From contig NZ_JACEHH010000029.1 in assembly GCF_014154935.1 (NCBI RefSeq), positions 58,134-122,133 on the forward strand: a DNA stretch of 64,000 nt, given 5' to 3'. The translations under genes and the position numbers were made by a program. Within the stretch, counting starts at the first letter, position 1. Every line of letters starts with the position of its first letter. The notes beneath the pieces are model-generated. The model searched no databases. It worked only from the letters and a program-made list of their open reading frames with translations, and was not told the DNA's origin. Positions 1 to 9,700 of this stretch are shown here, one piece after another. Source of the DNA: Stieleria mannarensis. Lineage in GTDB: Bacteria > Planctomycetota > Planctomycetia > Pirellulales > Pirellulaceae.

Positions 1-303
1 AAGGTCCTCGGCGGCAGCCGACGCCGGTTCGCCCGCGTCGGTGACGTCATCATCTGCAGCGTCAAGAGCGTGATCCCGGGAAGCGAGATCAAGAAAAAGG
101 CGATCGTCCGTGCGGTCATCGTGCGGACCAAGACGCCGACGCGTCGCGGTGACGGCAGCTACATCAAGTTCGACAGCAACGCCGTGGTCCTGATCGACAA
201 AGACAAGGCCCCCCGCGGCACGCGGATTTTCGGTGCGGTCGCTCGGGAGCTGCGTGAGCAGAGCTTCATGAAGATCGTCAGTTTGGCCAACGAAGTGGTC
301 TAA
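1..303 (+). CDS. rplN: 50S ribosomal protein L14 (5'-truncated by window edge)
   Basis: The frame is open from base 1 and gives 100 codons up to TAA at 301-303. The translation carries typical L14 signatures, such as [16 protein letters not shown] and [16 protein letters not shown]14 is a universal large-subunit protein of about 122 residues, so roughly 22 N-terminal residues lie left of the window. It opens the visible part of an spc-type cluster in the usual bacterial order and is followed after 94 bases by rplX. The ATG-type start at 70 is internal to the gene, not its beginning. Confidence 0.97.
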   Translation, partial: KVLGGSRRRFARVGDVIICSVKSVIPGSEIKKKAIVRAVIVRTKTPTRRGDGSYIKFDSNAVVLIDKDKAPRGTRIFGAVARELREQSFMKIVSLANEVV

Positions 304-397
304 GAATCCAAGTGATCCGGGACCCGACCGGTTCCGAATCTCGAAACAAACACATTGGGCGGCACCGCTCGCCCAGTCCAAGCAGAGTATTCCAGTC

Positions 398-745
398 ATG
401 TTGCTCAAAGTTGAAGACGAAGTGCTAGTGATCGCCGGAGGTGACAAGGGTCATCGCGGCAAGGTCCTGGTCGTCGATCGCAAACAGAACAAAGTTGTCG
501 TCGAAGGTGCCGGATTGGTGCGGAAACACGTCCGCAAAAGCCAGAAAAACCCACAAGGGGGACGTCTGAGCAAGGAGATGCCGATCCACGCCAGTAACGT
601 GATGGTCATCGACCCGACGACCGACAAACCGACGCGGATCGGAGTCCGTTACCTGGACGACGGCACCAAGGAACGATTTGCAAAGAAGAGCGGTGCAAGC
701 CTGGGAAAAATCTCCCCGCCCCGTGACAAATACAAGAAGGCGTGA
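398..745 (+). CDS. rplX: 50S ribosomal protein L24
   Basis: This 115-residue protein begins with a KOW motif ([17 protein letters not shown], about residues 11-27), the RNA-binding signature of L24, followed by the family segment [17 protein letters not shown]24 is an assembly-initiator protein of the large subunit. The length is within the usual 100-120 residues. It follows rplN and its TGA (743-745) lies 8 bases before the rplE ATG, consistent with cotranscription. A long antisense frame over the same bases is a composition shadow. Confidence 0.97.
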   Translation: MLLKVEDEVLVIAGGDKGHRGKVLVVDRKQNKVVVEGAGLVRKHVRKSQKNPQGGRLSKEMPIHASNVMVIDPTTDKPTRIGVRYLDDGTKERFAKKSGASLGKISPPRDKYKKA

Positions 746-753
746 AGCAAACC

Positions 754-1326
754 ATGGCAACCAAACCACGACTGCAAACCACCTACGAAGATTCCATCCG
801 CCAGGCGCTCGTCGAACGCTACGGATACAAGAATCCGCACCAGGTTCCGCGATTGGAAAAGATCACGCTGAACATGGGTGTCGGCCAAGCGATCGGGGAC
901 AAAAAGATCCTCGACCTGGCCTACGATGCGATGACCCAGATCGCCGGTCAAAAACCGGTGATGACGGTCGCCCGCAAATCGATCGCCAACTTCCGCTTGC
1001 GTGAAGGCATGCCGATCGGATGCATGGTCACCCTGCGTCGACAACACATGTACGAATTCCTGGACCGGATGGTCTCGATCGTTCTGCCCCGAGTCCGCGA
1101 CTTTCGCGGGATCAGCCGCAAAGCCTTCGACCGCCGCGGGAACTACACGATGGGTTTGACCGAGCAATTGGTCTTTCCCGAACTGAACCCTGACAAATTC
1201 ACCCGCCCGCAGGGCATGAACATCACGTACGTCACGTCGGCCAAGACCGATGACGAAGCACGCACGTTGTTGGAATTGTTCGGCATGCCGTTCAAAGCGG
1301 CACCGGGTAAGAGCGACGCCGCGTGA
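754..1326 (+). CDS. rplE: 50S ribosomal protein L5
   Basis: This 190-residue protein has L5 signatures: [42 protein letters not shown] and the C-terminal [16 protein letters not shown]5 binds 5S rRNA in the central protuberance. I start at ATG 754 ([10 protein letters not shown]). A GTG at 742 overlaps the rplX stop in the same frame and would add four residues, so it cannot be excluded. The length matches the usual 179-190 residues. Confidence 0.96.
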   Translation: MATKPRLQTTYEDSIRQALVERYGYKNPHQVPRLEKITLNMGVGQAIGDKKILDLAYDAMTQIAGQKPVMTVARKSIANFRLREGMPIGCMVTLRRQHMYEFLDRMVSIVLPRVRDFRGISRKAFDRRGNYTMGLTEQLVFPELNPDKFTRPQGMNITYVTSAKTDDEARTLLELFGMPFKAAPGKSDAA

Positions 1327-1389
1327 GCGACGCTTTGACAGTCACTTTATTTTGCGAACCGTTTCACAGCTGCAACCCCAAGACAGCCC

Positions 1390-1575
1390 GTGGCAAGTAA
1401 ATCAAAAATCGCCAAGGCAAATCGGAAGCCGAAGTTCAGCACCCGGCGCGAGAACCGGTGCAAGTTCTGTGGTCGACCTCGTTCGGTCTACCGCAAGTTC
1501 GGTTTGTGCCGAATCTGTTTCCGCGAAAATGCGAACTTGGGTTTGATCCCCGGTGTTCGTAAGGCCAGTTGGTAG
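1390..1575 (+). CDS. rpsN: 30S ribosomal protein S14, short zinc-binding type
   Basis: This 61-residue protein starts with GTG at 1390. It has two CxxC pairs (CKFC at residues 24-27 and CRIC at 40-43), so it is the zinc-containing short S14 form (type Z, also called rpsZ) rather than the ~100-residue zinc-free form. The C-terminal IPGVRKASW is the family ending. It sits at the standard S14 position between rplE and rpsH. No zinc-free paralogue is visible in the window. Confidence 0.95.
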   Translation: MASKSKIAKANRKPKFSTRRENRCKFCGRPRSVYRKFGLCRICFRENANLGLIPGVRKASW

Positions 1576-1597
1576 GACAACGGAGCGACGAAAAGCC

Positions 1598-1993
1598 ATG
1601 ATGACAGACCCGATTGCCGATATGTTGACCCGAATCCGCAACGCCGTTCGCGTGGAACGTGCTTTTGTGGATATCCCTGCCAGCCGCGTCAAGCGTGGAA
1701 TTGCCGACGTGCTGAAGCGCGAAGGTTTTATCTGGGATTGGGCGGAGGTCGAAGAGAGCCCCGTCAACCTGCTCCGCCTGGAACTGAAATACGGTTCCAA
1801 CGGCGAGCGAGTGATCCAATCCATTCGCCGCATGAGCAAACCCGGACGCCGCTTGTACGCCCACTGCAAAGACCTGAAACCGGTCTTGGGCGGGATGGGC
1901 ATCACGATCATCAGCACCAGCAAAGGTGTGATCAGTGATCGTGAAGCGCGACGCGAAAAGATCGGCGGCGAAATCCTTTGCGAAGTCGCCTAA
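1598..1993 (+). CDS. rpsH: 30S ribosomal protein S8
   Basis: The 131-residue product begins MMTDPIADMLTRIRNA, the canonical S8 N-terminus, so I chose ATG 1598 over an upstream in-frame start at 1553 that overlaps rpsN. The C-terminal half contains GMGITIISTSKGVISDREAR and ends GGEILCEVA, both diagnostic. A GGAG stretch at 1582-1585 is a plausible ribosome-binding site. S8 binds 16S rRNA and in enteric bacteria regulates the spc operon by translational feedback; no such site was identified here. Confidence 0.96.
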   Translation: MMTDPIADMLTRIRNAVRVERAFVDIPASRVKRGIADVLKREGFIWDWAEVEESPVNLLRLELKYGSNGERVIQSIRRMSKPGRRLYAHCKDLKPVLGGMGITIISTSKGVISDREARREKIGGEILCEVA

Positions 1994-2030
1994 CACCCGT
2001 ACAAACAACGTTTTCAGCAAGTGATCTGAA

Positions 2031-2570
2031 ATGAGTCGTATCGGAAAGAAACCAGTCCAGATCCCCAGCGGTGTGACCGTCGGCGTCGCCGATCGTGTCA
2101 TCACCGTCGAGGGAGCCAAGGGCAAACTGACGTTCACCCACCGTCCCGAGATCTCGGTCGACGTCGAGGGGGAGACGGTCACCTGCTCTCGCAGCGGCGA
2201 AGACCGAACCAGCCGCGAACTGCACGGGCTGACCCGCGCGATCATCAACAACATGGTCGAAGGCGTCACCAAGGGCTACGAAAAACGGCTCGAGGTCGTC
2301 GGCGTCGGTTACCTGGCCAGCATCTCCGGCGATACGCTGCAACTGCGGGTCGGGTTTGCCAACGAACTGCATCGCAAAATCCCCAGCGACCTGACCGTCA
2401 CCTGCCCCGACCAGACGCACGTCGTCGTCCAGGGCTGCGACAAACAACGGGTCAGCCAGTTCGCCGCCGAAATCCGCTCGCTGCGGAAACCCGAACCCTA
2501 CAAGGGCAAGGGGATCCGCTACCAGGGCGAACAAGTTAAGATCAAACCCGGTAAGTCGGCGACCAAGTAG
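2031..2570 (+). CDS. rplF: 50S ribosomal protein L6
   Basis: This 179-residue protein starts MSRIGKKPVQIPSGV and contains two related L6 folds, with the C-terminal signature EPYKGKGIRYQGE. The length matches bacterial L6 (176-180 residues). L6 sits at the base of the L7/L12 stalk near the GTPase-associated centre. It lies 37 bases after rpsH and 77 bases before rplR on the same strand. Confidence 0.97.
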   Translation: MSRIGKKPVQIPSGVTVGVADRVITVEGAKGKLTFTHRPEISVDVEGETVTCSRSGEDRTSRELHGLTRAIINNMVEGVTKGYEKRLEVVGVGYLASISGDTLQLRVGFANELHRKIPSDLTVTCPDQTHVVVQGCDKQRVSQFAAEIRSLRKPEPYKGKGIRYQGEQVKIKPGKSATK

Positions 2571-2647
2571 TCCCGCCAGACCCGTTCCAAGCTTCGACCA
2601 GACAAGCATCGACAAGAATCGGCCGCGATTATCAGGACGGCACTTCA

Positions 2648-3016
2648 ATGGACAAAAACAAAAAACTCGGAAAGCAACGACTTCGTCGACGCAACCACGT
2701 CCGCAACGTCCTTCGTGGATCCGCCGAGCGACCGCGTCTGTGCGTTCAACGCTCGCTGAAGCACTTCTCGGTGCAGTTGATCGACGACAACACCGGACGC
2801 ACCCTCGCCAGCGCCAGCACGCGTGACAAGGCGATGCGGGAAACCGTCAAGGTCGGCGGCAACTGCGACGGTGCCGCCGAAGTCGGCAAAGCGATCGCCC
2901 AAAAGGCCGAAGCGGCGGGGATCAAGGAAGTCAAACTCGATCGCGGACACAACAAGTATCACGGACGCGTCAAAGCGTTCGCAGACGCCGCTCGCGAAAG
3001 CGGGCTCGTGCTTTAG
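2648..3016 (+). CDS. rplR: 50S ribosomal protein L18
   Basis: This 122-residue protein has a basic N-terminus (KLGKQRLRRRNHVRNVLRG), the L18 core RPRLCVQRSLKHFSVQLIDD and a C-terminus ending in HGRVKAFADAARESGLVL. L18 binds 5S rRNA together with L5. Length and position between rplF and rpsE are standard. It is followed by a 75-base gap before the proposed rpsE start. Confidence 0.96.
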   Translation: MDKNKKLGKQRLRRRNHVRNVLRGSAERPRLCVQRSLKHFSVQLIDDNTGRTLASASTRDKAMRETVKVGGNCDGAAEVGKAIAQKAEAAGIKEVKLDRGHNKYHGRVKAFADAARESGLVL

Positions 3017-3076
3017 AATCAAAAGCAGAAATTACGAACACCAATTCAACTTGCCGCCCGCCGAAGGGTCGGCTAA

Positions 3077-3092
3077 CCGAGGGTCGGAACAA
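3077..3092 (+). promoter_or_regulatory. Ribosome-binding site in front of a proposed ATT start of rpsE
   Basis: A GAGGG at 3079-3083 lies 8 bases before an in-frame ATT at 3092. The rpsE frame is closed by TAA at 3074-3076. Between that stop and the TTG at 3161 there is no ATG, GTG, TTG or CTG in frame. The ATT therefore decides whether S5 has its usual N-terminal extension. This is inference; a TTG start at 3161 is the alternative. Confidence 0.5.
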
Positions 3093-3631
3093 TTAGTAGC
3101 GGAAGCAACCAAAATCGTCGTCGTGGCGGAAAGCAAGCGGATGAGTCGAAAGATGACGGCTTGCTCGATCGCGTGGTGAAGATCAAACGCTGTGCGGCAG
3201 TCGTCAAAGGCGGTCGTCGTTTCAGCTTTGCCGCAATGGTCGTCGTCGGCGACGGGCAGGGCAAGGTCGGCTGGGGTTACGGCAAGGCCAACGAAGTGCC
3301 GCCGAGCGTCCAAAAGGCCACCAAGCAAGCGACCCGTGACATGATCACGGTCCCGCTGGTCGAAGGCAGTATCCCGCACCAGGTCTGGGGCAGCTTCGGA
3401 GCCGCCAAGGTCACCCTGATTCCGGCCGGTGCCGGTACCGGGATCATCGCCGGACAAGCCGTCCGGGCGGTCTGTGAAGCCTGTGGCATCCACGACATTC
3501 TGACCAAATCCTACGGCACCAATAACCCGGTCACGCTGGTCAAAGCCACCGTCGAAGCCCTCAAGCAACTGCGGACTCGCGAAGAGACCGCTGCCCTGCG
3601 TGGGTTGTCCGTCGAAGAATTGTCCGCTTAG
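3092..3631 (+). CDS. rpsE: 30S ribosomal protein S5 with probable ATT start codon
   Basis: The core is unmistakable S5: RVVKIKRCAAVVKGGRRF, VVVGDGQGKVGWGYGKANEVP and GAGTGIIAGQAVRAVCEACGI. The only conventional start, TTG at 3161, would leave six residues before RVVKIKR, shorter than typical S5. Upstream the frame stays open back to 3077 and encodes a hydrophilic, basic stretch (SSGSNQNRRRGG, then KDDGLLDR) that looks coding. I therefore extend to ATT 3092, giving 179 residues. AUU initiation is established for infC and is rare elsewhere. S5 acts in decoding fidelity and mRNA unwinding. No rpmD follows; rplO starts 82 bases later. Confidence 0.85.
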   Translation: MSSGSNQNRRRGGKQADESKDDGLLDRVVKIKRCAAVVKGGRRFSFAAMVVVGDGQGKVGWGYGKANEVPPSVQKATKQATRDMITVPLVEGSIPHQVWGSFGAAKVTLIPAGAGTGIIAGQAVRAVCEACGIHDILTKSYGTNNPVTLVKATVEALKQLRTREETAALRGLSVEELSA

Positions 3632-3713
3632 AAGTTTTTTAAAACAAGATTGACGCGTCCGCAGCGAATCACGCCGCGACGCAACGTGCAACATTGCTTA
3701 CCTGGGTTTCGTT

Positions 3714-4205
3714 ATGAACCTGAATGATGTCCATCGCGGAATTCAAAAGAACCGCAAACGTAAACGTATCGGCCGTGGCCCCGGCAGCGGCACCGGTAAA
3801 ACGTCGGCTCGCGGCCACAAAGGTCACAAGAGCCGCAGCGGGTACAGCCGCAAACCCAGCTTCCAAGGCGGGGCGATGCCGATGTTCCGCCGCGTTCCCA
3901 AACGTGGTTTCAACAACCGCTTTGCCGTCAACGTGTTCGCCGTCAACGTCGGCAAACTCAATGACGCGTTCGAAGACGGTGCCGAAGTCACGTTGGAAGC
4001 GATGGCCGCCAAAGACGTCGCCAAAGGCAGCTTCGACGAAGTCAAGATCCTGGGCGATGGCGAGCTGACCAAGAAACTGACCGTCTCGGCCCACCGGTTC
4101 AGCAAGTCGGCCGAAGAAAAGATCACCGCCGCCGGCGGAACGGTCAACAAACTGGTCGCCAAGCGAACCCCGGAAGAACGCGTCGCGGCGCTGAAGCAAG
4201 CCTGA
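3714..4205 (+). CDS. rplO: 50S ribosomal protein L15
   Basis: This 163-residue protein has the glycine- and lysine-rich N-terminus of L15 ([16 protein letters not shown], then [18 protein letters not shown]) and the signature [13 protein letters not shown]15 is a late-assembly large-subunit protein. In most bacteria rpmD (L30) separates rpsE from rplO, but here only 82 bases lie between them. The gene is followed by a hairpin at 4283-4315 and a 285-base gap before secY, so the ribosomal transcript may end or be attenuated here. Confidence 0.96.
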   Translation: MNLNDVHRGIQKNRKRKRIGRGPGSGTGKTSARGHKGHKSRSGYSRKPSFQGGAMPMFRRVPKRGFNNRFAVNVFAVNVGKLNDAFEDGAEVTLEAMAAKDVAKGSFDEVKILGDGELTKKLTVSAHRFSKSAEEKITAAGGTVNKLVAKRTPEERVAALKQA

Positions 4206-4282
4206 TCGATGCCTTCCCCTCCGGCGGATAAGCCGGCAGGCACTCGTTTGAGACAAGCGAGCCAAATTTGAATGCATCACTC

Positions 4283-4315
4283 AAAACGTCAGTCGCCCCC
4301 GCGGACTGGCGTTTT
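4283..4315 (+). terminator. Stem-loop between rplO and secY
   Basis: AAAACGTCAGTC at 4283-4294 is complementary, with one G-T mismatch, to GACTGGCGTTTT at 4304-4315. The GC-rich loop is followed by a short T-rich stretch (TGTTGTT). This resembles an intrinsic terminator or attenuator 78 bases after the rplO stop. The T-run is imperfect, so partial read-through into secY is plausible. The remaining bases to 4490 show no gene. Confidence 0.5.
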
Positions 4316-4490
4316 GTTGTTCCAGGACGAGCGGATTGCCAACCCGATCGGAATTCAGCCGCCGATCTGATTTGCCCGACCGTTGCCCTCGCCTTGGATC
4401 GCCAAAAACACTAAATTTCCGCAGGTGGCAGCGTTTCGGCCCAGTGCCAGGGTTGCCGCAACCGAAATCAACCAACGATGGATCGAGCGA

Positions 4491-5888
4491 ATGCTTGAAA
4501 AACTGCGAATCATGTTCACCATCCCCGAGTTGCGGAAGAAAATCTTCCTGACCCTGGGATTGCTGGCCATTTACCGGATCGGTTTCCACATCCCGCTGCC
4601 GATGGTGGACAACGCCCCGACCGATTCCGCCGGCGGAGGCGCGGCCGACTTTTTGGAAAAGGTCAGTCTGTTCGCCGCCAGCGACCTGCGTCAGTTGACG
4701 ATCTTCGGCCTGGGCATCATGCCCTACATTTCCGCGTCGATCATTCTGCAGCTGCTCGGGACCACCGTCCCCGCGCTGGCGGAGCTGAAAAAGGAAGGCC
4801 AAGCCGGTCAGAAGAAGATCAACGAATACACGCGTTACTTGACCGTCGGCATCTGTCTGGTCCAAAGCTGGATCTACGTCTCGGTCATGCTGTCGGCCAG
4901 CGGTCCGGGCGGCGGCAACATCAACGCCAACTTCTTGAACGAAGCCGGCACGGGACTGTATTTGCCCTGGCAATTCGTCGCCGTCGCGGTGATGACCTGC
5001 GGCAGTGTGTTCCTGATGTGGCTGGGCGAGCAGATCGACGAGCACGGGATCGGCAACGGGATCAGTTTGTTGATCATGGCCGGGATTCTGGCCCAGATGC
5101 CCAAAGCGTTGTACGAATTGATCCGCAACATGGAAACCCAATTGACCGGGCTGAGCCGTGGTCAGGTCGGGATCGAGACCTTGATCTTGCTGTTTGTGCT
5201 GTTCATCGGGGTGGTCGTCGGCGTGGTGTTCATCACGCTGGGGCAACGCAAGATCCCGACGCAATCGGCAAAGTTCACCCGCGGACGAAAAGTCTACGGC
5301 GGCACGCGGCAACACCTGCCGTTGCGAATCAACCAGGCCGGCGTGATGCCGATCATTTTCGCCAGCAGTTTGTTGATGATTCCCGGCGTGTTCTTTGGAT
5401 TGTTGGCCGGTGCGTTTGAAACCGGCGGTGCGATCTTTAAAGGCCTGAACCTGGTCAGTTTGACGATGCAAGACCAGGCGTCTTACTTCTTCAACCTGTT
5501 GTACGTCGCGCTGATCTTCTTCTTCTGTTACTTCTGGACGGCGATCACGTTCAACCCGAAAGAGATCTCCGACAACCTGCGTGACAGCGGCACGTTCATT
5601 CCCGGGTATCGACCGGGCAAGCGGACCACCGACTACCTGGAAAAGGTGATGGTCCGGATCACCTACGTCGGTGCCGGCTTCCTGTCGATCGTCGCGATCG
5701 TGCCCACGATCGTTTATGGTTCGCTGGGCGTGCCGTATTCGATCGCCGGGTTCTACGGCGGGACGGGATTGTTGATCGCGGTCAGCGTGGCCTTTGACTT
5801 GGTCCAAAAGATCGACAGTCACTTGGTCATGCGAAACTACCGCGGCTTGCTCGAGGGCGCCGGTGGTGGCGTCAGCCCGGTCGTGTAA
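4491..5888 (+). CDS. secY: Protein translocase subunit SecY
   Basis: This 465-residue polytopic membrane protein is the pore subunit of the Sec translocon. Visible signatures include GLGIMPYISASIILQLLG, NGISLLIMAGI, the RKIPTQSAKFTRGRK loop, LPLRINQAGVMPIIFASSL, and the C-terminal FIPGYRPGKRT and YGGTGLLIAVSVAFDL. I start at ATG 4491 (MLEKLRIMFTIPELRKK), the normal SecY N-terminus; an in-frame TTG at 4383 would add an atypical 36-residue leader. adk follows 4 bases after the stop, as in classical spc clusters. Confidence 0.96.
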   Translation: MLEKLRIMFTIPELRKKIFLTLGLLAIYRIGFHIPLPMVDNAPTDSAGGGAADFLEKVSLFAASDLRQLTIFGLGIMPYISASIILQLLGTTVPALAELKKEGQAGQKKINEYTRYLTVGICLVQSWIYVSVMLSASGPGGGNINANFLNEAGTGLYLPWQFVAVAVMTCGSVFLMWLGEQIDEHGIGNGISLLIMAGILAQMPKALYELIRNMETQLTGLSRGQVGIETLILLFVLFIGVVVGVVFITLGQRKIPTQSAKFTRGRKVYGGTRQHLPLRINQAGVMPIIFASSLLMIPGVFFGLLAGAFETGGAIFKGLNLVSLTMQDQASYFFNLLYVALIFFFCYFWTAITFNPKEISDNLRDSGTFIPGYRPGKRTTDYLEKVMVRITYVGAGFLSIVAIVPTIVYGSLGVPYSIAGFYGGTGLLIAVSVAFDLVQKIDSHLVMRNYRGLLEGAGGGVSPVV

Positions 5889-5892
5889 CCCC

Positions 5893-6456
5893 GTGCGAAT
5901 CGTCTTCATCGGTCCGCCGGGTGCCGGCAAAGGCACTCAATGCCGACGCCTGAGTCGCGAGTTGGCGATCCCGCACATTTCCTCCGGTGAAATGCTGCGG
6001 GCGACGCGGAACGATTCGACGCTGGGCGAATTGGTCGCCAGCTACATCAACGGCGGGCAGCTCGCCCCCGATGACCTGATGATGCAGTTCATCATCGAGC
6101 GGCTGAGACAACCGGATTGCCAACGCGGCTATCTGCTGGACGGTTTTCCCCGCACCGTCAATCAAGCCGAAATGCTGACGGCTTATCTATCTGAACGAGA
6201 CCAGCGGATCGATTCGGTCGTCAACCTGATCCTGCAAGAAGACGTCTTGGTCCAGCGGCTGCTCGCACGGGCGGATTTGGAAGGACGAGCCGACGATACC
6301 CCGGAAACGATCCAGGCCCGGTTGAAGGTCTTTCGCGATCGCACCGAGCCGGTGCTGGGGCATTATCGCGGCCGCGGCATCGTGATCGACATCGACGCGG
6401 CAGGGACACCGGAGGAGGTGTTTGGGAGGGTTTGTGGTTCGCTGCAAGGGACGTGA
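5893..6456 (+). CDS. adk: Adenylate kinase, short form
   Basis: GTG 5893 opens a 187-residue protein beginning RIVFIGPPGAGKGTQ, the P-loop of adenylate kinase (ATP + AMP to 2 ADP). Other signatures are HISSGEMLRA (AMP binding) and GYLLDGFPRTVNQAE (Walker B/LID hinge). There is no four-cysteine zinc LID, so this is the short-LID form. It begins 4 bases after the secY stop, implying translational coupling. An upstream in-frame start inside secY (5794) is less likely because the P-loop normally lies right at the N-terminus. Confidence 0.94.
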   Translation: MRIVFIGPPGAGKGTQCRRLSRELAIPHISSGEMLRATRNDSTLGELVASYINGGQLAPDDLMMQFIIERLRQPDCQRGYLLDGFPRTVNQAEMLTAYLSERDQRIDSVVNLILQEDVLVQRLLARADLEGRADDTPETIQARLKVFRDRTEPVLGHYRGRGIVIDIDAAGTPEEVFGRVCGSLQGT

Positions 6457-6549
6457 AATCTATTGCTGAGCAATCCCTTGGGGAGCAACACAATGTTGCC
6501 AGTGATAGGTTGGTCGGCTCGCCTCTTTAGAAGACGCGATTGATGATTC

Positions 6550-6619
6550 TGGCTCCCCTCGCCCCCAGTAAACCTGGCGAGCTCCAGCGAGTCAGGTTTT
6601 CTGGGGGAGAGGGGAGCCA
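6550..6619. repeat. Palindromic intergenic element (GGCTCCCCTC... type)
   Basis: GGCTCCCCTCGCCCCCAG at 6551-6568 mirrors CTGGGGGAGAGGGGAGCC at 6601-6618, and the pairing extends inward through AAACCTG/CAGGTTT. The two arms are about 26 bases around a ~16-base loop. Near-identical sequence recurs at 53627-53688, so it is a dispersed element. It lies in the 297-base gap between adk and the propeller gene; nothing else was recognised in that gap. A role as terminator or mobile palindrome is possible but unproven. Confidence 0.8.
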
Positions 6620-6753
6620 TTTGGAAGAGGGAACCTACCCGAAAATCCTCAGCTGCGGGCGCCTTCTTTGCCCTGCGGCGCTACAATGGTGGCTGCGGCG
6701 TGCTGCCCGCGCCGCGTCGATTCCTTTGGTCCGCACCGCTAAGTCGTTCGAAT

Positions 6754-9700
6754 ATGAATTCTGCCCCGCTTCGCTTTCTCTCTACGATCCGGATTCTGGT
6801 GTTCTTGCCGGCACTGTTGTTGGTGGTCGGCCGTGGCGACCGTGCCCCGGCCCAGCAAGGCCGTTTCGGCGTGGGGTTCGATCAGAACATGTCGCGGTTC
6901 ATTCCGCCGCCGCGGATGCTGAACCAGCAAATGAAGGACGCTCAGGAGGCGATCGATGACCGTCGTTACAGCGACGCGGTGGTGATCCTGGGCGACTTGC
7001 TGGAGCGGAATGTCGACCCGACGGACGATGCGACGATCGCCGGTCAAGATTTCTTTCTGGAAATCAAAGACAGCGACCAACAGCGTTTGGACCAAAGTTT
7101 TCTGCGGCATTGCCGCGACTTGATCGGCGGGCTTCCCAGTGACGCGTTCGCCACCTACGAACTTCGCTACGGCGCCCTGGCCAAACAGGCACTCCAGCAA
7201 GCGACGCGCGAGCGAGACTGGAAGCGGCTTCGCGAAGTCCGCCGCAAGTACTTTCACACCGCGGCCGGTTACCAAGCGTCACTGATCTTGGCCCAGCGCG
7301 AGCTTTATCTCGGTCACCCGCTGGCGGCCTCGTTGTTGCTTGATGACGTCGTGTCCAGCCGGCATGCGGTCGATCAACTCGGCCAGGGGCTGTTGGCGAT
7401 GCACGCGATTGCCTGTCGCATGGGTGGTCGATCGGTGCCTCGCGAACTGGCGTCGACACGCGTGGAAGTCACGGTCGGGGATCCCGCTGAAACCGAAACG
7501 ATCACCGATTGGCGGGGCTGGATCGACGAACATTACCAATTGCCAGAGACGGATTCGATCAGCCGTTCGGCGGACTATCCGTTGCTGGGCGGTTCGGCAT
7601 CGCGCAACGAAACCGATGCCGGCCAGCTACCGCTTTCGACGCCACGTTGGATGTTGGAAACCACCGCGACTCCGCTGGAAGAACAACGGTTGCGAAAGAA
7701 GGCCGACGACCTGGCCGCCAGTGGGCGATTGGTACCGCCCAGTTGGACGCCGATTCGAGTCGGCAACCAATTGTTGATGCGGACGACCGAACGCCTGCGG
7801 GGCGTGGACTACCGCACGGGAAAACGGGTATGGCAATACCCCTGGTTCCAAACCGACGTTTCGGCCGAGACCGAGCAATACGATGCGATGCTGGGGACCG
7901 GAGCGTCGGGGCCGCCGGATCGCCTGAGCCGCCGCGTGTGGAATGATTTGCCCTATGGCCAAATCACCAGTGATGGCGAACGGGTGTTTTTGCTTGACGA
8001 CCTTTCGCCGTTTCAGATGCTGCAAATCAATCCGCTGATGGGGGTTCGCAACACGAGTACGGCCGACGGTGGCCGCAACACCTTGGTCGCATTGGAATTG
8101 GAAACCGAAGGCAAGACGTTGTGGCGTCTGGGCCAGAATCCGACGATCGAAAGCGAGCTGAACCAAGCGTTCTTCTTGGGGGCTCCGATCGCGGTCGATG
8201 GCGCCCTGTATGCGATGGCCGAAATCGCCGGCGACATTCTGTTGGTGTCGTTGGATCCGGCGACGGGCAAGTTGCTTTGGAAACAGCAACTCGTCGCGAT
8301 CGAGGGCGCGGGGATTCAATTCGACGCCATCCGGCGGATCTCCGGTGCGACCCCCAGTTACCACGAAGGCGTGTTGCTCTGCCCGACCGGTGCCGGTGCG
8401 ACCGTCGCCGTCGATTTGGCCGACCGAACGCTGCGTTGGGCGAACTCGTACCAGCGGCGGGCGATGGGCAGCATCATGTTCAATTCACGCTCGGGCCAAT
8501 CCTCCGATCAATTGTTGCAGCGTTGGCACAATTCCGCGGCGACGGCCAGCGGTTTGAGTGTCCTGGTCACGCCGCCGGCGACCGACAACCTGTATTGCTT
8601 TGAACTGGTCGACGGCAAAAAGCGGTTCAGTAAATCGCGCCAGGCCGCGTTCTATCTGGCCGGAGTTCGCGACGATCAGTTCTTGATGGTCAGCGCCCGC
8701 GATGTCGTCAGCCATGATTTGGAAAGCGGGCGGTTGAACTGGCGCACCGACCCACGGCTGGTCTCGGCCGGCCAACAAATCGTCGGCCGGGGCGTGTTCG
8801 GCGACGAATCGTACATCGTCCCGACCAGCGGAAACGAACTGGTCGAGATCTCGTTGGCCGACGGCAGCTTGGTCGATCGCGTGACCGCCCAGTTTCCCCT
8901 GGGCAACTTGATCGCCATCGACGGCGAGATCATTTCGCAAGGCCCCACACGATTGGTCGTCGCCCTGGGCAAGAAAACCCTCGGCCCGCGCGTCGAACGC
9001 ATCTTGAAAGAAGATCCGGATAACTTGGACGCCCTGGTGCAAAAAGCACTGCTGTTGAGTGAACGGGGAGAGCGCCGCGAGGCGCTTGAGGTGCTGCAGA
9101 AAGCCCGCACGATCGATCCCGACAGCGACGACGTGTTGATGCTGTCGATCTCGTCGATGTTGGGGGAACTGCGCGAAAACCCGACACCGCCGCCGGGGCT
9201 GGAGGAGGAACTTGACGCCCTGATCGACACGCCGAATCAACGCCTGGAATTCCTGGCGCTGCGGATCGAATCGGCGCTGCGAAAGCGTTCGGTCGCCGAC
9301 GCGACCCGGCGGTTGCTGGATTTCTCGCGCGTGATGACGGACCTCTCGCCGGTGGGCAACGAAGACGACGCGATCCTCCGCGATCCGTCACGCGACTGTG
9401 CGCTGGACAGTTGGGTGTGCGCCCGCGCGGCCGAAGTGATGCGGATCGCCGAAGAAGAAAACGAAGTGCAGATCGTTCAGCAAGAGCTGCAACAACATTT
9501 GGAATCGACGCGTCTGGAATCGACCAAGCGACTCTCCGCGATGATCGGGCAACTCGGACCGCTAGGGATCGATGACCTGGTCATCACCCTGGGCAAGCGG
9601 CGGATCGCCGAAGGGGAATTGTTGTTGGCCGAACGCCTGTTGTTGGGGGCATCGCTGCCGTCGCAGTTGCTGGACCAGCAACGGTTGGACTTCACCGCCG

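Noticed and set aside
4281..5936. A 551-codon open frame on the minus strand opposite secY
   Set aside because: It runs exactly antisense to secY; its His/Asp/Gln-rich translation has no domain and is a codon-bias shadow common in GC-rich genes.
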